64,000 nt of DNA from an uncultured Bacteroides sp. (GTDB lineage: Bacteria > Bacteroidota > Bacteroidia > Bacteroidales > Bacteroidaceae), in assembly GCF_963678845.1 (NCBI RefSeq), contig NZ_OY787466.1, forward strand, positions 1,321,449 to 1,385,448, in the 5' to 3' direction. Each line of letters starts with the position of its first letter. Position 1 is the first letter of the stretch. The notes beneath the pieces were generated by a model. The model had not been told where the DNA came from. It searched no databases and saw only the letters and a program-made list of their open reading frames with translations. The translations under genes were made by a program, and so were the position numbers. Positions 17,783 to 27,166 of the stretch are shown here, one piece after another.

Positions 17783-20683
17783 ATGAAATCAAAAACACAA
17801 AAACTGAGCAAATTATTATTGTTTTTAATCCTATCTTTTTTTCCTATAACCAGACTATCAGCAAGCTGGAATAATTTTATCATTCATTATAAAAAAGAGG
17901 TTTATGGTAAAGGTTCGCAAACATGGCAGGTTGCTTCTTACTATAATAACTGGGTTTTCTTTGCCAATAAAAACGGAATGCTGCAATTTGATGGCAGCGA
18001 TTGGGGCGTTTTTCCTATGAATAATGGCGCAGATGTACGTTCTGTCTTTCCTTCTCGTACAAGAAAAAGAATTTATGTGGGAGGTATAAATGAGTATGGC
18101 TATTTTGAACCTGATGAACGAGGCAAACTGGTTTATCATTGCATGTCTGATTCTGTAAGGGCTTCGTTACGTTCTATAGGCAATATTTGGCAAATTCATG
18201 AAAATGATAATATTCTTTATTGGCAGGCAGACGGAGTGGTGCTGAAATATCTTAATGGGAAATACACACTTATTGTTGCCAATAGTAAAATAGATTGTTC
18301 TAGTCTGGTAAATGGCATTTTGTATATTGGCACCAGCAAGGGTGTTCAGATTCTTATAGGAAATTCGTTTTTTCCTTTACCTGGTGCTGAGGAGCTTATT
18401 TCAAAAAGAATACGTGGAATTATTCCTCATAAAAAGGGAGTTATCATTGCTACTGCTTATGATGGCCTATACTATTGGGACGGGAAAAAACTAACTCGGT
18501 TTATTACTGGGGTAGAGACTTTTATGTCACAAAATGAAATCTTTTCAATTGCATCTTCAAAGGATCAGATAGCTTTGGGTACTGTGCACATGGGATTGAT
18601 TCTTATTGATAAGAATACGATGCAGGTGAAGTATTTCAATGAAAATAACGGGCTGCAAAACAATACAGTCCTTTCTCTCGGATTTGATAGTAGAGAGAAT
18701 CTCTGGGCGGGGCTCGACAATGGCATTGATTATATCTGTATGAGTTCTCCTTTAACTAATCTTTATTCTTATCCTTACTCTTATGGGGCTGGATATTCAG
18801 CCATTCTCTCAGGAAATTATCTTTATTTAGGAACAAACCGTGGCCTTTATTTCACTAATTATCCCGTATCATTAAATGATAAACAGCTTGACATTCGTCA
18901 TGTTGACCAATCCAGTGGGCAAGTGTGGGACTTGTGTAGGGTGGGCAATGATATTTTTTGTCTGCACGATAGAGGAATTTTTCTGGTGAAGGGAGAAACT
19001 ATGAAAAGAATTGGAACAATATCAGGGGTGTGGAATTGTAAGGTGATGGATAATCATCCCGATAAGGTGTTGTTGGGAATGTATGATGGCATTTATGTGA
19101 TGCAAAAGGAGCAAGGGGTATGGAAGCTAAAAAAGAGACTAGAGGGGATGAATGATTCTGCAGAAAACTTTGAATTTGAATCGGATAATATAATATGGTT
19201 GCATAACAATGACAGAGGATTAATCCGTTTTGAAATTGATCTATCAACTTTTTGCCTGAAGAGCATTAAATACTATGGAAAGAATAAGGGGCTGCCTTCT
19301 AATAGGAATGTTTATGTAAACAAGGTGAAGGGTAACATCTATTTCACTACTCCATTTGGAGTATACAAATATAACAAGGCAAAGGACGTTTTGGAGGTTT
19401 GTGCTGATATGAATAATTCACTGAACGGCGCAAAATCGTATTTAAAACTTTATCAGTATGGGAATCATGTGTTGGGTCTAAGTAACAGTGGGGTGAATAT
19501 TGCAAATCTGGATACTTATAAAAAAGGAGGAGAAGGAAGTTTTTATTCAATAGAACACCCTTCTATTGAATTGGTAAAAGGATACGAAAAATTGATTCCT
19601 CTCTCGGAGACTGAGGTGATTATTCCAAATGATTATGGTTTTGCATTACTTAAGCTTGATTCAAAACAAATGCCCAGTGAGAAGCCTGCCGTACATATAA
19701 GGTCGGTTTATCTATCATATCCAAATGATAGCCTGATTTATTCAGATAACTTTTTGAGAAGAATTTATGTTCCCGAAATTCCCTACCATAGAAACTCTAT
19801 CCGTTTTGAGTATGATCTGTATTCATTTACCCACGGTGAGGAAGCAAGTTTCCGCTATAGGTTTAAAGATCAGAAAGAATGGTCGGATTATACATCCTCT
19901 CTGACTAAAGAATATAGTAATTTAGAGGAAGGAGAATATACATTTCAGGTGGAAGCCGTTTTTGCTGATGGCAGAACTTCTGTGAATGAGTTTACTTTTA
20001 TTATACTTCCTCCCTGGTACAGATCAACTATTGCATATCTTTTCTATTTCATTTTAATTTTATGTTTTCTATGGTATGTTTACAGGTGGGATAAAATAAG
20101 AATGAAACGTAAAAAACAACAGGCTGTTTTTGAAAAAGATAAGGAACTGTTTAACAAAGAAAAAGAATTCGCGAAAGAGAATGCCCGCAAGGAACATCAA
20201 ATCATGGAACTGGAGAAAGAAAAGTTAGAGTATGATCTACAGCATAAAAGTCAGGAAATGGCAAACCTGATGATTAACTTCGTTAGAAAAAATGAGATGC
20301 TTACTGAAATTAAGCAGGAATTATTCAAAGTTATGTCCACATTGAAGGGGGAGGGGACTAAACAGTCAAAACAGATGCTGATGGTAGTGAATAGTAAAAT
20401 TGATTCGAATATACAGTCGGATGAAGTATTAAAACGTATAGAGGAACAGTTTGACTTAATTCACAATAATTTCATGAAACGATTGAGTGAAAAGCATCCT
20501 GATCTTTCTGCAAATGAGCGAATGATGTGTGCATATATCAAAATGAACCTTTCATCAAAAGAAATTGCTCCTCTTTTAAACATATCATTAAGGGGAGTTG
20601 AGACCATACGTTATCGTCTTAGAAAGAAATTTAATCTGGATAGAGATGAGAGTTTAACGGATTATCTGGCCAATAAACTTTAA
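17783..20683 (+). CDS. SusR-like membrane-spanning regulator (propeller, Y_Y_Y, LuxR-type HTH)
   Basis: A 966-residue one-component sensor-regulator. A signal or anchor (residues 1-27) is followed by two runs of two-component-regulator propeller repeats (about 35-640) exposed to the periplasm. The Y_Y_Y domain (about 680-742) carries FRYRFKDQKEWSDY. One membrane helix lies at about 748-768. A cytoplasmic coiled coil (about 775-850) precedes a C-terminal LuxR/GerE-type helix-turn-helix with LSANERMMCAYIKMNLSSKE. It lacks the histidine kinase and receiver domains of hybrid HTCS regulators, so it resembles SusR. It lies directly upstream of susC on the same strand and probably activates this locus on binding an oligosaccharide in the periplasm. 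Confidence 0.9.
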   Translation: MKSKTQKLSKLLLFLILSFFPITRLSASWNNFIIHYKKEVYGKGSQTWQVASYYNNWVFFANKNGMLQFDGSDWGVFPMNNGADVRSVFPSRTRKRIYVGGINEYGYFEPDERGKLVYHCMSDSVRASLRSIGNIWQIHENDNILYWQADGVVLKYLNGKYTLIVANSKIDCSSLVNGILYIGTSKGVQILIGNSFFPLPGAEELISKRIRGIIPHKKGVIIATAYDGLYYWDGKKLTRFITGVETFMSQNEIFSIASSKDQIALGTVHMGLILIDKNTMQVKYFNENNGLQNNTVLSLGFDSRENLWAGLDNGIDYICMSSPLTNLYSYPYSYGAGYSAILSGNYLYLGTNRGLYFTNYPVSLNDKQLDIRHVDQSSGQVWDLCRVGNDIFCLHDRGIFLVKGETMKRIGTISGVWNCKVMDNHPDKVLLGMYDGIYVMQKEQGVWKLKKRLEGMNDSAENFEFESDNIIWLHNNDRGLIRFEIDLSTFCLKSIKYYGKNKGLPSNRNVYVNKVKGNIYFTTPFGVYKYNKAKDVLEVCADMNNSLNGAKSYLKLYQYGNHVLGLSNSGVNIANLDTYKKGGEGSFYSIEHPSIELVKGYEKLIPLSETEVIIPNDYGFALLKLDSKQMPSEKPAVHIRSVYLSYPNDSLIYSDNFLRRIYVPEIPYHRNSIRFEYDLYSFTHGEEASFRYRFKDQKEWSDYTSSLTKEYSNLEEGEYTFQVEAVFADGRTSVNEFTFIILPPWYRSTIAYLFYFILILCFLWYVYRWDKIRMKRKKQQAVFEKDKELFNKEKEFAKENARKEHQIMELEKEKLEYDLQHKSQEMANLMINFVRKNEMLTEIKQELFKVMSTLKGEGTKQSKQMLMVVNSKIDSNIQSDEVLKRIEEQFDLIHNNFMKRLSEKHPDLSANERMMCAYIKMNLSSKEIAPLLNISLRGVETIRYRLRKKFNLDRDESLTDYLANKL

Positions 20684-20704
20684 ATACTTTTATTTTCGTT
20701 TGTC

Positions 20705-20740
20705 TCGGCTCGGTATTCCTTACCGGGCCGAAACTGTTTT
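20705..20740 (+). terminator. terminator after the PUL regulator
   Basis: TCGGCTCGGTA pairs with TACCGGGCCGA (one G-U pair) around a 5-nt loop, then AACTGTTTT. It separates the regulator transcript from susC. Confidence 0.75.
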
Positions 20741-20888
20741 AATATATATGACGAAATGGGCATGCGTATGTGTATATAACTGTAAGTTAACTACTTATTA
20801 TTTTTTGACGAGTTGCTGACGTATTTATATATTTTGATTGACGTAATAAAGAATAGGTGAAAATAATTTAAATTAAACGCTTGTTAAC

Positions 20889-20896
20889 TATGTTTG
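20889..20896 (+). promoter_or_regulatory. putative -7 promoter box for the susC operon
   Basis: TATGTTTG matches TAnnTTTG 36 bp before the susC ATG. No good -33 element is visible, as expected for an activator-dependent promoter. Confidence 0.6.
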
Positions 20897-20931
20897 CATT
20901 GTTCAAATAGTTAATCTTAATTATTATACTT

Positions 20932-23900
20932 ATGAAAAAGTTATTATCATTTCTATTTTTATTTTGTTGCACTCTTACTGTATTTTCACAGAATATACAG
21001 ATTAAAGGTGTAGTCTTGGCGGGGGAAGATAATTCTCCGTTGCTGGGAGTTAATGTGGCAGTGAAAGGTTCCACAACAGGTGTCATAACCGATCTGGAAG
21101 GACGATTTACACTTTCGGTTCCTCCTAAAAGCACATTAGTAGTATCCTATATTGGTTATAAATCGCAGGAAGTGGTTGTAAATGGCCAAAAGGATTTGCG
21201 TATTGTGCTAACTGAGGACTCAAAGACACTTGATGAAGTGGTGGTTGTGGGTTATGGTGTGCAGAAAAAGAGTGTGGTAACCGCTGCTATTAGTAAGGTT
21301 ACCGCTCAGGATTTAGAGAAAACTTCTCCTACACGTGTTGAAGATGCATTAAAAGGAAAAGTATCTGGTGTACAAATTACCAAAAGTTCCGGACAGCCAG
21401 GTGCTGACTCTAAAGTAAGGATTCGTGGTATTGGTACAGTTAATAACAGTGACCCTCTTTATATTGTAGATGGTATGCCGGTTGATGGTGGTATTGATTA
21501 TCTGAATCCGGTGGATATTCAATCAGTGGAAATTCTGAAAGACGCAGCCTCAGCAGCAATTTATGGTGCTCGTGCTGCCAATGGTGTTATCCTTGTAACA
21601 ACAAAATCAGGACTTTCCGGAAAAACTACTATTAATTATGATGTTTCTTATGGCTGGCAAAATCCGTGGAAGAAAAAATCTGTATTGAATGCTACAGAGT
21701 ATATGACTGTTATGAATGAAGCAGCTATCAATGATGGTAATTCTCCTAAGTATACTGCTGATCAGATTAAAAATGCTGGTAAAGGTACAGATTGGCAGGA
21801 TGAAACATTTAACTATGATGCTCCGGTTCAAAGTCATCAGATTAGTGTTAATGGTGGAACTGATAAAGTTACCTATTTCTTATCTTTAGGATATTTTGAT
21901 CAGGAAGGTATTGTTGGCGGTAACTATGGAAAATCTAACTTTAATCGTTGGAGTCTTCGCGCTAATAATACATATAATATCTATGAAACCAACGAACGTA
22001 AATTCCTTAATAAGGTAAAAGTTGGAATCAATTTGGGTTATTCAAGAGCAAATTCAACCGGTATTGAAACTAATTCAGAATATGGTTCAATATTAGGTAG
22101 TGCCTTGGCTTTTGATCCAACTGTTCCTGTTTATGCAACAGATCCTGCTGCAGTATTAGCGCTCCATCCTTATGCAGTGAAAGATAAAGATGGTAACGTC
22201 TTCTCAACTCCTCCAAGTGGATTTCAGGAAATTGCTAATCCTGTAGCAATGCTTAATTCTCCTACATTGGGAAAAGGGAACTCCGATAAGTTTGTATCTA
22301 CCTTCTGGGGTGAAATCAATGTTCTCAATGGTTTGAAATTTAAGTCAAGTTTTGGTGTTGACCTTGCTTTCTGGGGTAACGATGGATATACATTTCCTTA
22401 CTTCCTCGCAACTCAGGGAAAAGACATAAGTCAAAGTTCTGTTTATTCAAATATGCATCGTGGATATACCTGGCAGGTGGAAAATACGCTGACATATAGC
22501 AAGACATTTGCAGAGAAGCACAATCTTACGTTATTAATTGGTCAATCTGCAAAAGAATATAAAGTTCGCGAACTTTATGGAGATGATTATGATTTGTTAG
22601 AGACTGATCCAAGCAAAGCAAACATTGATTATGCTATTGCTGACAGAGAGAAAGAACGAGTAGCAGGTGGAACAGGTGGATTCTCATCCTTAACGCTGGC
22701 TTCCTACTTTGGCCGTCTGGATTATAACTTTGATGAACGATATATGTTTCAGGCAACTGTTCGTCGTGATGGATCATCAAATTTTGGCCCAAGTCATAAA
22801 TGGGGTATTTTCCCTTCTTTCTCTGTTGGTTGGAACGTAACAAATGAAGCGTTTATGGAAAATCGTCCTGAATGGTTCAATAATTTGAAATTACGCGGTA
22901 GCTGGGGTAAGAATGGTAACGAGAGAATCGGACAGTTCAGATATACTAGTTTGATGGACGGTGGACAAAACTATTATTTTGGTTCAGGAGATGCTTCTAC
23001 TATGCAATATGGTAGCAGTCCTTCTAAAATTTCTAATCCAGATGTAAAATGGGAACAATCAGAACAGATAGATTTAGGTTTTGAATCCAGATTCTTTAAT
23101 AACTCGCTTACTTTTGGTTTTGACTATTTTAAGAAGAAAACAAGCGGTATGTTAATGGATCAACCTATCCCAGCATATGTAGGTAAGGGTGCTCCGATAG
23201 CTAATGCCGGTGATATGGAAAACTGGGGATTGGAATTTGAAACTGGTTACAAACTTAAAGTAAACGATTTTATTTTTAATGTTCAGGCAAATGCTTCTTA
23301 TTTACAGAATAAACTTATTAAACTTGGAAATGCCAGTGGTGAAGCAATTTATGAAGATGCTGGTGCTTCGGGTGTAGGTAGTTATGTAAAAGGTAAGAAC
23401 GGCGAAGTTTATCCTTATTTCTATGGATTTAAAACGAATGGTTTAATTCAGAACCAGCAACAAGCAGATGAATATAATGCTAAATATGGCGAGAAAGCTC
23501 AACCGGGCGATGTTATTTTCCAGGATATTGCTGGAGCAGTAGATGCAAAAGGTAACTCAATTCCTGATGGATTGATTACTGATGCTGATAAAACAAAGAT
23601 TGGTAAAGGTATGCCCGACTGGACTTTTGGTCTTACTCTTGGTGCTGAATGGAAAGGATTTGATGTAAATATCTTCTTCCAGGGAACACAAGGTAATGAT
23701 ATCTTTGATTTTGCACAACGTGGTGATATCACAGCAATGAACCGTCCGTCATGGATACTTGACCGGTGGATTGGTGAAGGCACATCGAATAAGATTCCTC
23801 GCATGACTGCTGTAAATCCTAATCGTAACTGGCGTTCTTCAGATCTTTATATTAAAGATGGCTCATATATTCGTTTGAAAGTGATGCAATTGGGTTATAC

Positions 23901-24099
23901 CTTGCCACGTAATCTGACTAAAAAAGTGTCTATACAAAAACTTCGTTTGTTTGTCACAGGTGAAAACTTATTGACCTTTACCGGATATGATGGTTTTGAT
24001 CCTGAAATTGCTGCAGGAAATTATACAACAATTGGTGTAGACAAAGGTATTTACCCTCAGTCAAGAACTATCTCTGTAGGAGCAAACATAAGCTTTTAA
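20932..24099 (+). CDS. SusC/RagA-family TonB-linked outer-membrane transporter
   Basis: A 1055-residue SusC homologue that imports oligosaccharides across the outer membrane with energy from TonB. It has a signal peptide (1-19) and a CarboxypepD_reg-like domain (about 24-98, IKGVVLAGEDNSPLLGVNVAV). The TonB box and family signature LDEVVVVGYGVQKK follow. The plug has VRIRGIGTVNNSDPLYIVDG and AASAAIYGARAANGVILVTT. The barrel runs to a C-terminal Phe. SusD follows 18 bp later. The pair forms the pedal-bin importer known from the family. The substrate is inferred from the GH16 and GH3 genes to be a beta-glucan. Confidence 0.97.
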   Translation: MKKLLSFLFLFCCTLTVFSQNIQIKGVVLAGEDNSPLLGVNVAVKGSTTGVITDLEGRFTLSVPPKSTLVVSYIGYKSQEVVVNGQKDLRIVLTEDSKTLDEVVVVGYGVQKKSVVTAAISKVTAQDLEKTSPTRVEDALKGKVSGVQITKSSGQPGADSKVRIRGIGTVNNSDPLYIVDGMPVDGGIDYLNPVDIQSVEILKDAASAAIYGARAANGVILVTTKSGLSGKTTINYDVSYGWQNPWKKKSVLNATEYMTVMNEAAINDGNSPKYTADQIKNAGKGTDWQDETFNYDAPVQSHQISVNGGTDKVTYFLSLGYFDQEGIVGGNYGKSNFNRWSLRANNTYNIYETNERKFLNKVKVGINLGYSRANSTGIETNSEYGSILGSALAFDPTVPVYATDPAAVLALHPYAVKDKDGNVFSTPPSGFQEIANPVAMLNSPTLGKGNSDKFVSTFWGEINVLNGLKFKSSFGVDLAFWGNDGYTFPYFLATQGKDISQSSVYSNMHRGYTWQVENTLTYSKTFAEKHNLTLLIGQSAKEYKVRELYGDDYDLLETDPSKANIDYAIADREKERVAGGTGGFSSLTLASYFGRLDYNFDERYMFQATVRRDGSSNFGPSHKWGIFPSFSVGWNVTNEAFMENRPEWFNNLKLRGSWGKNGNERIGQFRYTSLMDGGQNYYFGSGDASTMQYGSSPSKISNPDVKWEQSEQIDLGFESRFFNNSLTFGFDYFKKKTSGMLMDQPIPAYVGKGAPIANAGDMENWGLEFETGYKLKVNDFIFNVQANASYLQNKLIKLGNASGEAIYEDAGASGVGSYVKGKNGEVYPYFYGFKTNGLIQNQQQADEYNAKYGEKAQPGDVIFQDIAGAVDAKGNSIPDGLITDADKTKIGKGMPDWTFGLTLGAEWKGFDVNIFFQGTQGNDIFDFAQRGDITAMNRPSWILDRWIGEGTSNKIPRMTAVNPNRNWRSSDLYIKDGSYIRLKVMQLGYTLPRNLTKKVSIQKLRLFVTGENLLTFTGYDGFDPEIAAGNYTTIGVDKGIYPQSRTISVGANISF

Positions 24100-24117
24100 C
24101 CTTTAAAATAAGAAAAC

Positions 24118-25623
24118 ATGAAAAAATATAATTTTATAATAGCATTGGCCACAATGATTGGTTTTTCTTCTTGCGGCGATGATTTCCTTACAATTACACC
24201 CACAGCTTCTCAAGAGGCTGGAGGTGATGCCACAGAGGGAGCTATTTTGTCAAACCTGGCTTCTTGTTATCAGATACTTTTATTTGATAGCTATGCAGCA
24301 AACAATTATAACAGTGTAGTCCTGATGTCTGATTTGCGTTCAGATGATATTTATAAAGGTGGTGGTGACGCCGGTGACCAAGGACAGTTATACCGTCTTT
24401 CTCAGTTTACTTCTACGGCAACTGAGCTCCCATCAGGATTGTGGAACATCTATTATAGCGGTATTAGCCGTTGTAACAATGTTATTCAGGCTTGTGAAAA
24501 AGCAAAAGGTGTATCTGAAGCAAATTTAAATCAGTACAAAGCGGAAGCTCATTTTCTTCGTGCTTATTACACTCATTGGTTGTGGAAGTTCTGGGGAAAT
24601 ATTCCTTATTTTGAATCAGATCTTCCTGCACCATATATGGCAAAGCAATATAAAGCCGACGAAATTTATGCAAAGATCATAGCAGATGTTGATTTTGCTA
24701 TTGAAGGTGATAAACTTCCAATGCGTACAACTGCTGCCAATGATGGACGTATAACCAAAGCTGCTGCTCAGATGCTTAAAGCAAGAGTTGTAATGTACCA
24801 AAAGGATCAGACAAAGTATGCTGATGTATTGAAGGATATGGTTGAAATTATTAAGAGTGGCAAGTATACATTATTGGGCGACTTTTCTGCAATTTGGTTA
24901 AGTACCGGTGAATTCTGTAATGAGTCTATTCTCGAAAGTAATCAACTTCCTGAAGGAAAAACCTGGGCTTCGGGTTGGCAAGGATATGGTACTAACCTTC
25001 CTGCATTTATTTCTCCAAATACTCTTGTAGGACAAGAACCATTTATCGGTGGCTGGGGATTCGGACCTGTTCGTACAGAAGCTTATGCTATTTATGAAGA
25101 TGCTGATACACGTCGTGCTGGCTCTATCAATAAGTTTGAAGACGGAACCTATTCTGCACGTTTCCAGAATACAGGATTGTTTATGGGTAAATATGCAGCC
25201 CGCAAAGGATATAACCCTCCTCCGGGAGATATTGATTTGAATTTTGGCAATAACTTACGCATATTCCGTTATGCTGAAGTGTTATTGAATGCTGCAGAAT
25301 TAATGGTTATGGATGGTGTGGCACCGGTTGAAGGTGTTACTGCACAATCTTGCCTTGATCAAATCAGAGTACGCGCCGGTGTAAACTCTATCCCTGCTAC
25401 TACAGCTAATATTAAATCAGAAAGACGTCGTGAATTCTTAGGTGAAGGTATGCGTTTCTGGGACTTGGTCCGTTGGGGAGATACAGCTTTATTGACTGAA
25501 AACAAACCTGCATTTTCTTCTATAAGGACATGGGATGATCATTGTAAATATTTACCTATACCTCAAACTGAAATTGAAAAAACAGACGGTGATTTCAAAT
25601 TAGTACAGAATCCGGGTTATTAA
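24118..25623 (+). CDS. SusD/RagB-family nutrient-binding lipoprotein
   Basis: A 501-residue surface lipoprotein that caps SusC and binds glycan. The lipobox is FSSC with the acylated Cys at residue 19. The N-terminal SusD-like TPR helices contain LWNIYYSGISRCNNVIQ and AEAHFLRAYYTHWLWKFWG. The C-terminal SusD/RagB domain ends in the characteristic RRREFLGEGMRFWDLVRWG and the closing KYLPIPQTEIEKT. It lies between susC and the PKD protein with short gaps, all on one strand. Aromatic residues that could bind sugar are plentiful, but I cannot assign the binding site without a structure. Confidence 0.97.
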   Translation: MKKYNFIIALATMIGFSSCGDDFLTITPTASQEAGGDATEGAILSNLASCYQILLFDSYAANNYNSVVLMSDLRSDDIYKGGGDAGDQGQLYRLSQFTSTATELPSGLWNIYYSGISRCNNVIQACEKAKGVSEANLNQYKAEAHFLRAYYTHWLWKFWGNIPYFESDLPAPYMAKQYKADEIYAKIIADVDFAIEGDKLPMRTTAANDGRITKAAAQMLKARVVMYQKDQTKYADVLKDMVEIIKSGKYTLLGDFSAIWLSTGEFCNESILESNQLPEGKTWASGWQGYGTNLPAFISPNTLVGQEPFIGGWGFGPVRTEAYAIYEDADTRRAGSINKFEDGTYSARFQNTGLFMGKYAARKGYNPPPGDIDLNFGNNLRIFRYAEVLLNAAELMVMDGVAPVEGVTAQSCLDQIRVRAGVNSIPATTANIKSERRREFLGEGMRFWDLVRWGDTALLTENKPAFSSIRTWDDHCKYLPIPQTEIEKTDGDFKLVQNPGY

Positions 25624-25646
25624 TCAGCATTTAATTTTTAAAGCAA

Positions 25647-27107
25647 ATGAAAATGAAAAATATAATTAAATTAGGAACTTTGGCATTGATATCACTCTTT
25701 GTCATCACAGCTTGCAGTCCGCAGGAAAGTTCTGATTATGCGTTGGGTGAAATGCCAACATCGGACCAGCTCGACTTTACTATTACACCTACAACTGCAA
25801 AACCAAACGTAGTTGAATTTAAAAATACCTCTAAAATAACAGGTGTTGTAACCTGGGATTTAGGTAATAATGCAAAAGGAAAAGGAGAATCAATCACTGC
25901 TCAATATCCATTTAAAGGTGATTATACAGTTGTGATGACATTTTACACAAAAGGTGGCTCTGCATCTATTACCAAGACGTTTAACATTGCAAATGATGAT
26001 ATGTCTTTATTGAATACTCCTATGTATAATGCACTGACTGGTGGAGCAAGTAACCTCACTGGTAAAACATGGGTATTTGATCAGTATCATGACGGACATA
26101 TTGGTGTGGGTCCTGTAGCGGAAACTAAGCCAATCTGGTGGAGTTGTCCGGCAGAAGATAAAACCGAAAGTAGTCTCTATACTCAGGAATTTACATTTAC
26201 TCAGGTAGGAGTGAAGATGGTATGGAAAAACAATGGTTTTGTTTATACCAATGAAAATGGGCGTAAAAAACTTGCCGAACTAGGTTATACAAATTCAGTA
26301 GTTCCCGGAGCCAAAGATTTTGATGTGGCTTATGTACCTAAGGCATCCTATACTTTCAGTTTGAATGAATCTGCTAAAACTCTGACTTTAAGTGACGGAG
26401 CATTCTTTGGCCATTATGTCGGTACGTCTACTTATCAGATATTAAGTCTTACTGCCGATGAACTTTATGTGAAGTGTGCAAGTACTACTGAAGTTGGTAA
26501 TGAATGGTGGTATCGTTTTATTCCAAAAGAAAAGAATGTGAAACCTATTATTGTTATTCCGGTTAAAGCTACTCCATTGTCCGAAGATTTTGAAAGTGCA
26601 ACGAAGAAAGTAAATTTCAGTTATGACAGTATGGGCCCATTGGTAGATCCTTTCTATTCAAATCCTGCTCCGATTGGTGTTAACACATCAAGTAAGGTCT
26701 TCTTGTACCAGAAAACCTCTTCTTTCTATTCAAATATTTATTTTGATGCGAAGACCTATAAGTTTGACTTGACAGAACAGAATAAGATAAAGTTAAAAGT
26801 TTATCTTCCTTCGTACAATGATTATACAAGTACTTATGATGTGGCAGGTAGCTGGATAACAATCAACCAACTTCAGCATCAGGTTTCGGTAAAATTGCAA
26901 AATAGTAGTTTGGGTGGAAACGCTTATACAACTCAAACTGAAGTAGCTAAAACAAATCTGGCTACTGATAAATGGATTGAATTGACATTTGATTTCAGCT
27001 CGGTAAGCACTCGTCAGGATTATGATCGGATTGTGATTCAGTTTGGTGGTGAAGGTCATGCAGCACCAGGCTTATTCTTCCTTGATGATTTCTCTTTTGG
27101 TAAATAA
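25647..27107 (+). CDS. PKD-domain surface glycan-binding lipoprotein (SusE position)
   Basis: A 486-residue lipoprotein with lipobox ITAC and likely acylated Cys at residue 23. Residues about 40-110 form a PKD/immunoglobulin-like domain (VEFKNTSKITGVVTWDLGN, then YPFKGDYTVVMTFYTKGG). The middle part (about 130-290) is Trp-rich, with a lipocalin-like pattern ending WWYRFIPKEK. The C-terminal part (about 310-486) looks like a beta-sandwich carbohydrate-binding domain ending FFLDDFSFGK. Its position straight after SusD and before the hydrolases is that of surface glycan-binding proteins; similar PKD proteins occur in beta-1,3-glucan loci. Ligand binding is inferred. An alternative start two codons later (MKNIIK) is possible. 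Confidence 0.82.
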   Translation: MKMKNIIKLGTLALISLFVITACSPQESSDYALGEMPTSDQLDFTITPTTAKPNVVEFKNTSKITGVVTWDLGNNAKGKGESITAQYPFKGDYTVVMTFYTKGGSASITKTFNIANDDMSLLNTPMYNALTGGASNLTGKTWVFDQYHDGHIGVGPVAETKPIWWSCPAEDKTESSLYTQEFTFTQVGVKMVWKNNGFVYTNENGRKKLAELGYTNSVVPGAKDFDVAYVPKASYTFSLNESAKTLTLSDGAFFGHYVGTSTYQILSLTADELYVKCASTTEVGNEWWYRFIPKEKNVKPIIVIPVKATPLSEDFESATKKVNFSYDSMGPLVDPFYSNPAPIGVNTSSKVFLYQKTSSFYSNIYFDAKTYKFDLTEQNKIKLKVYLPSYNDYTSTYDVAGSWITINQLQHQVSVKLQNSSLGGNAYTTQTEVAKTNLATDKWIELTFDFSSVSTRQDYDRIVIQFGGEGHAAPGLFFLDDFSFGK

Positions 27108-27126
27108 ATAGTTTTTTTGATGATTA

Positions 27127-27154
27127 AAAAGGGCAGTATTTATGCTGCCCTTTT
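27127..27154 (+). terminator. intra-operon terminator between the SGBP and GH16 genes
   Basis: AAAAGGGCAG and CTGCCCTTTT form a clean 10-bp stem with an 8-nt loop and T run, ending 12 bp before the GH16 ATG. It probably lowers expression of the enzymes relative to the SusCD proteins. Confidence 0.8.
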
Positions 27155-27166
27155 ATACCAACAATT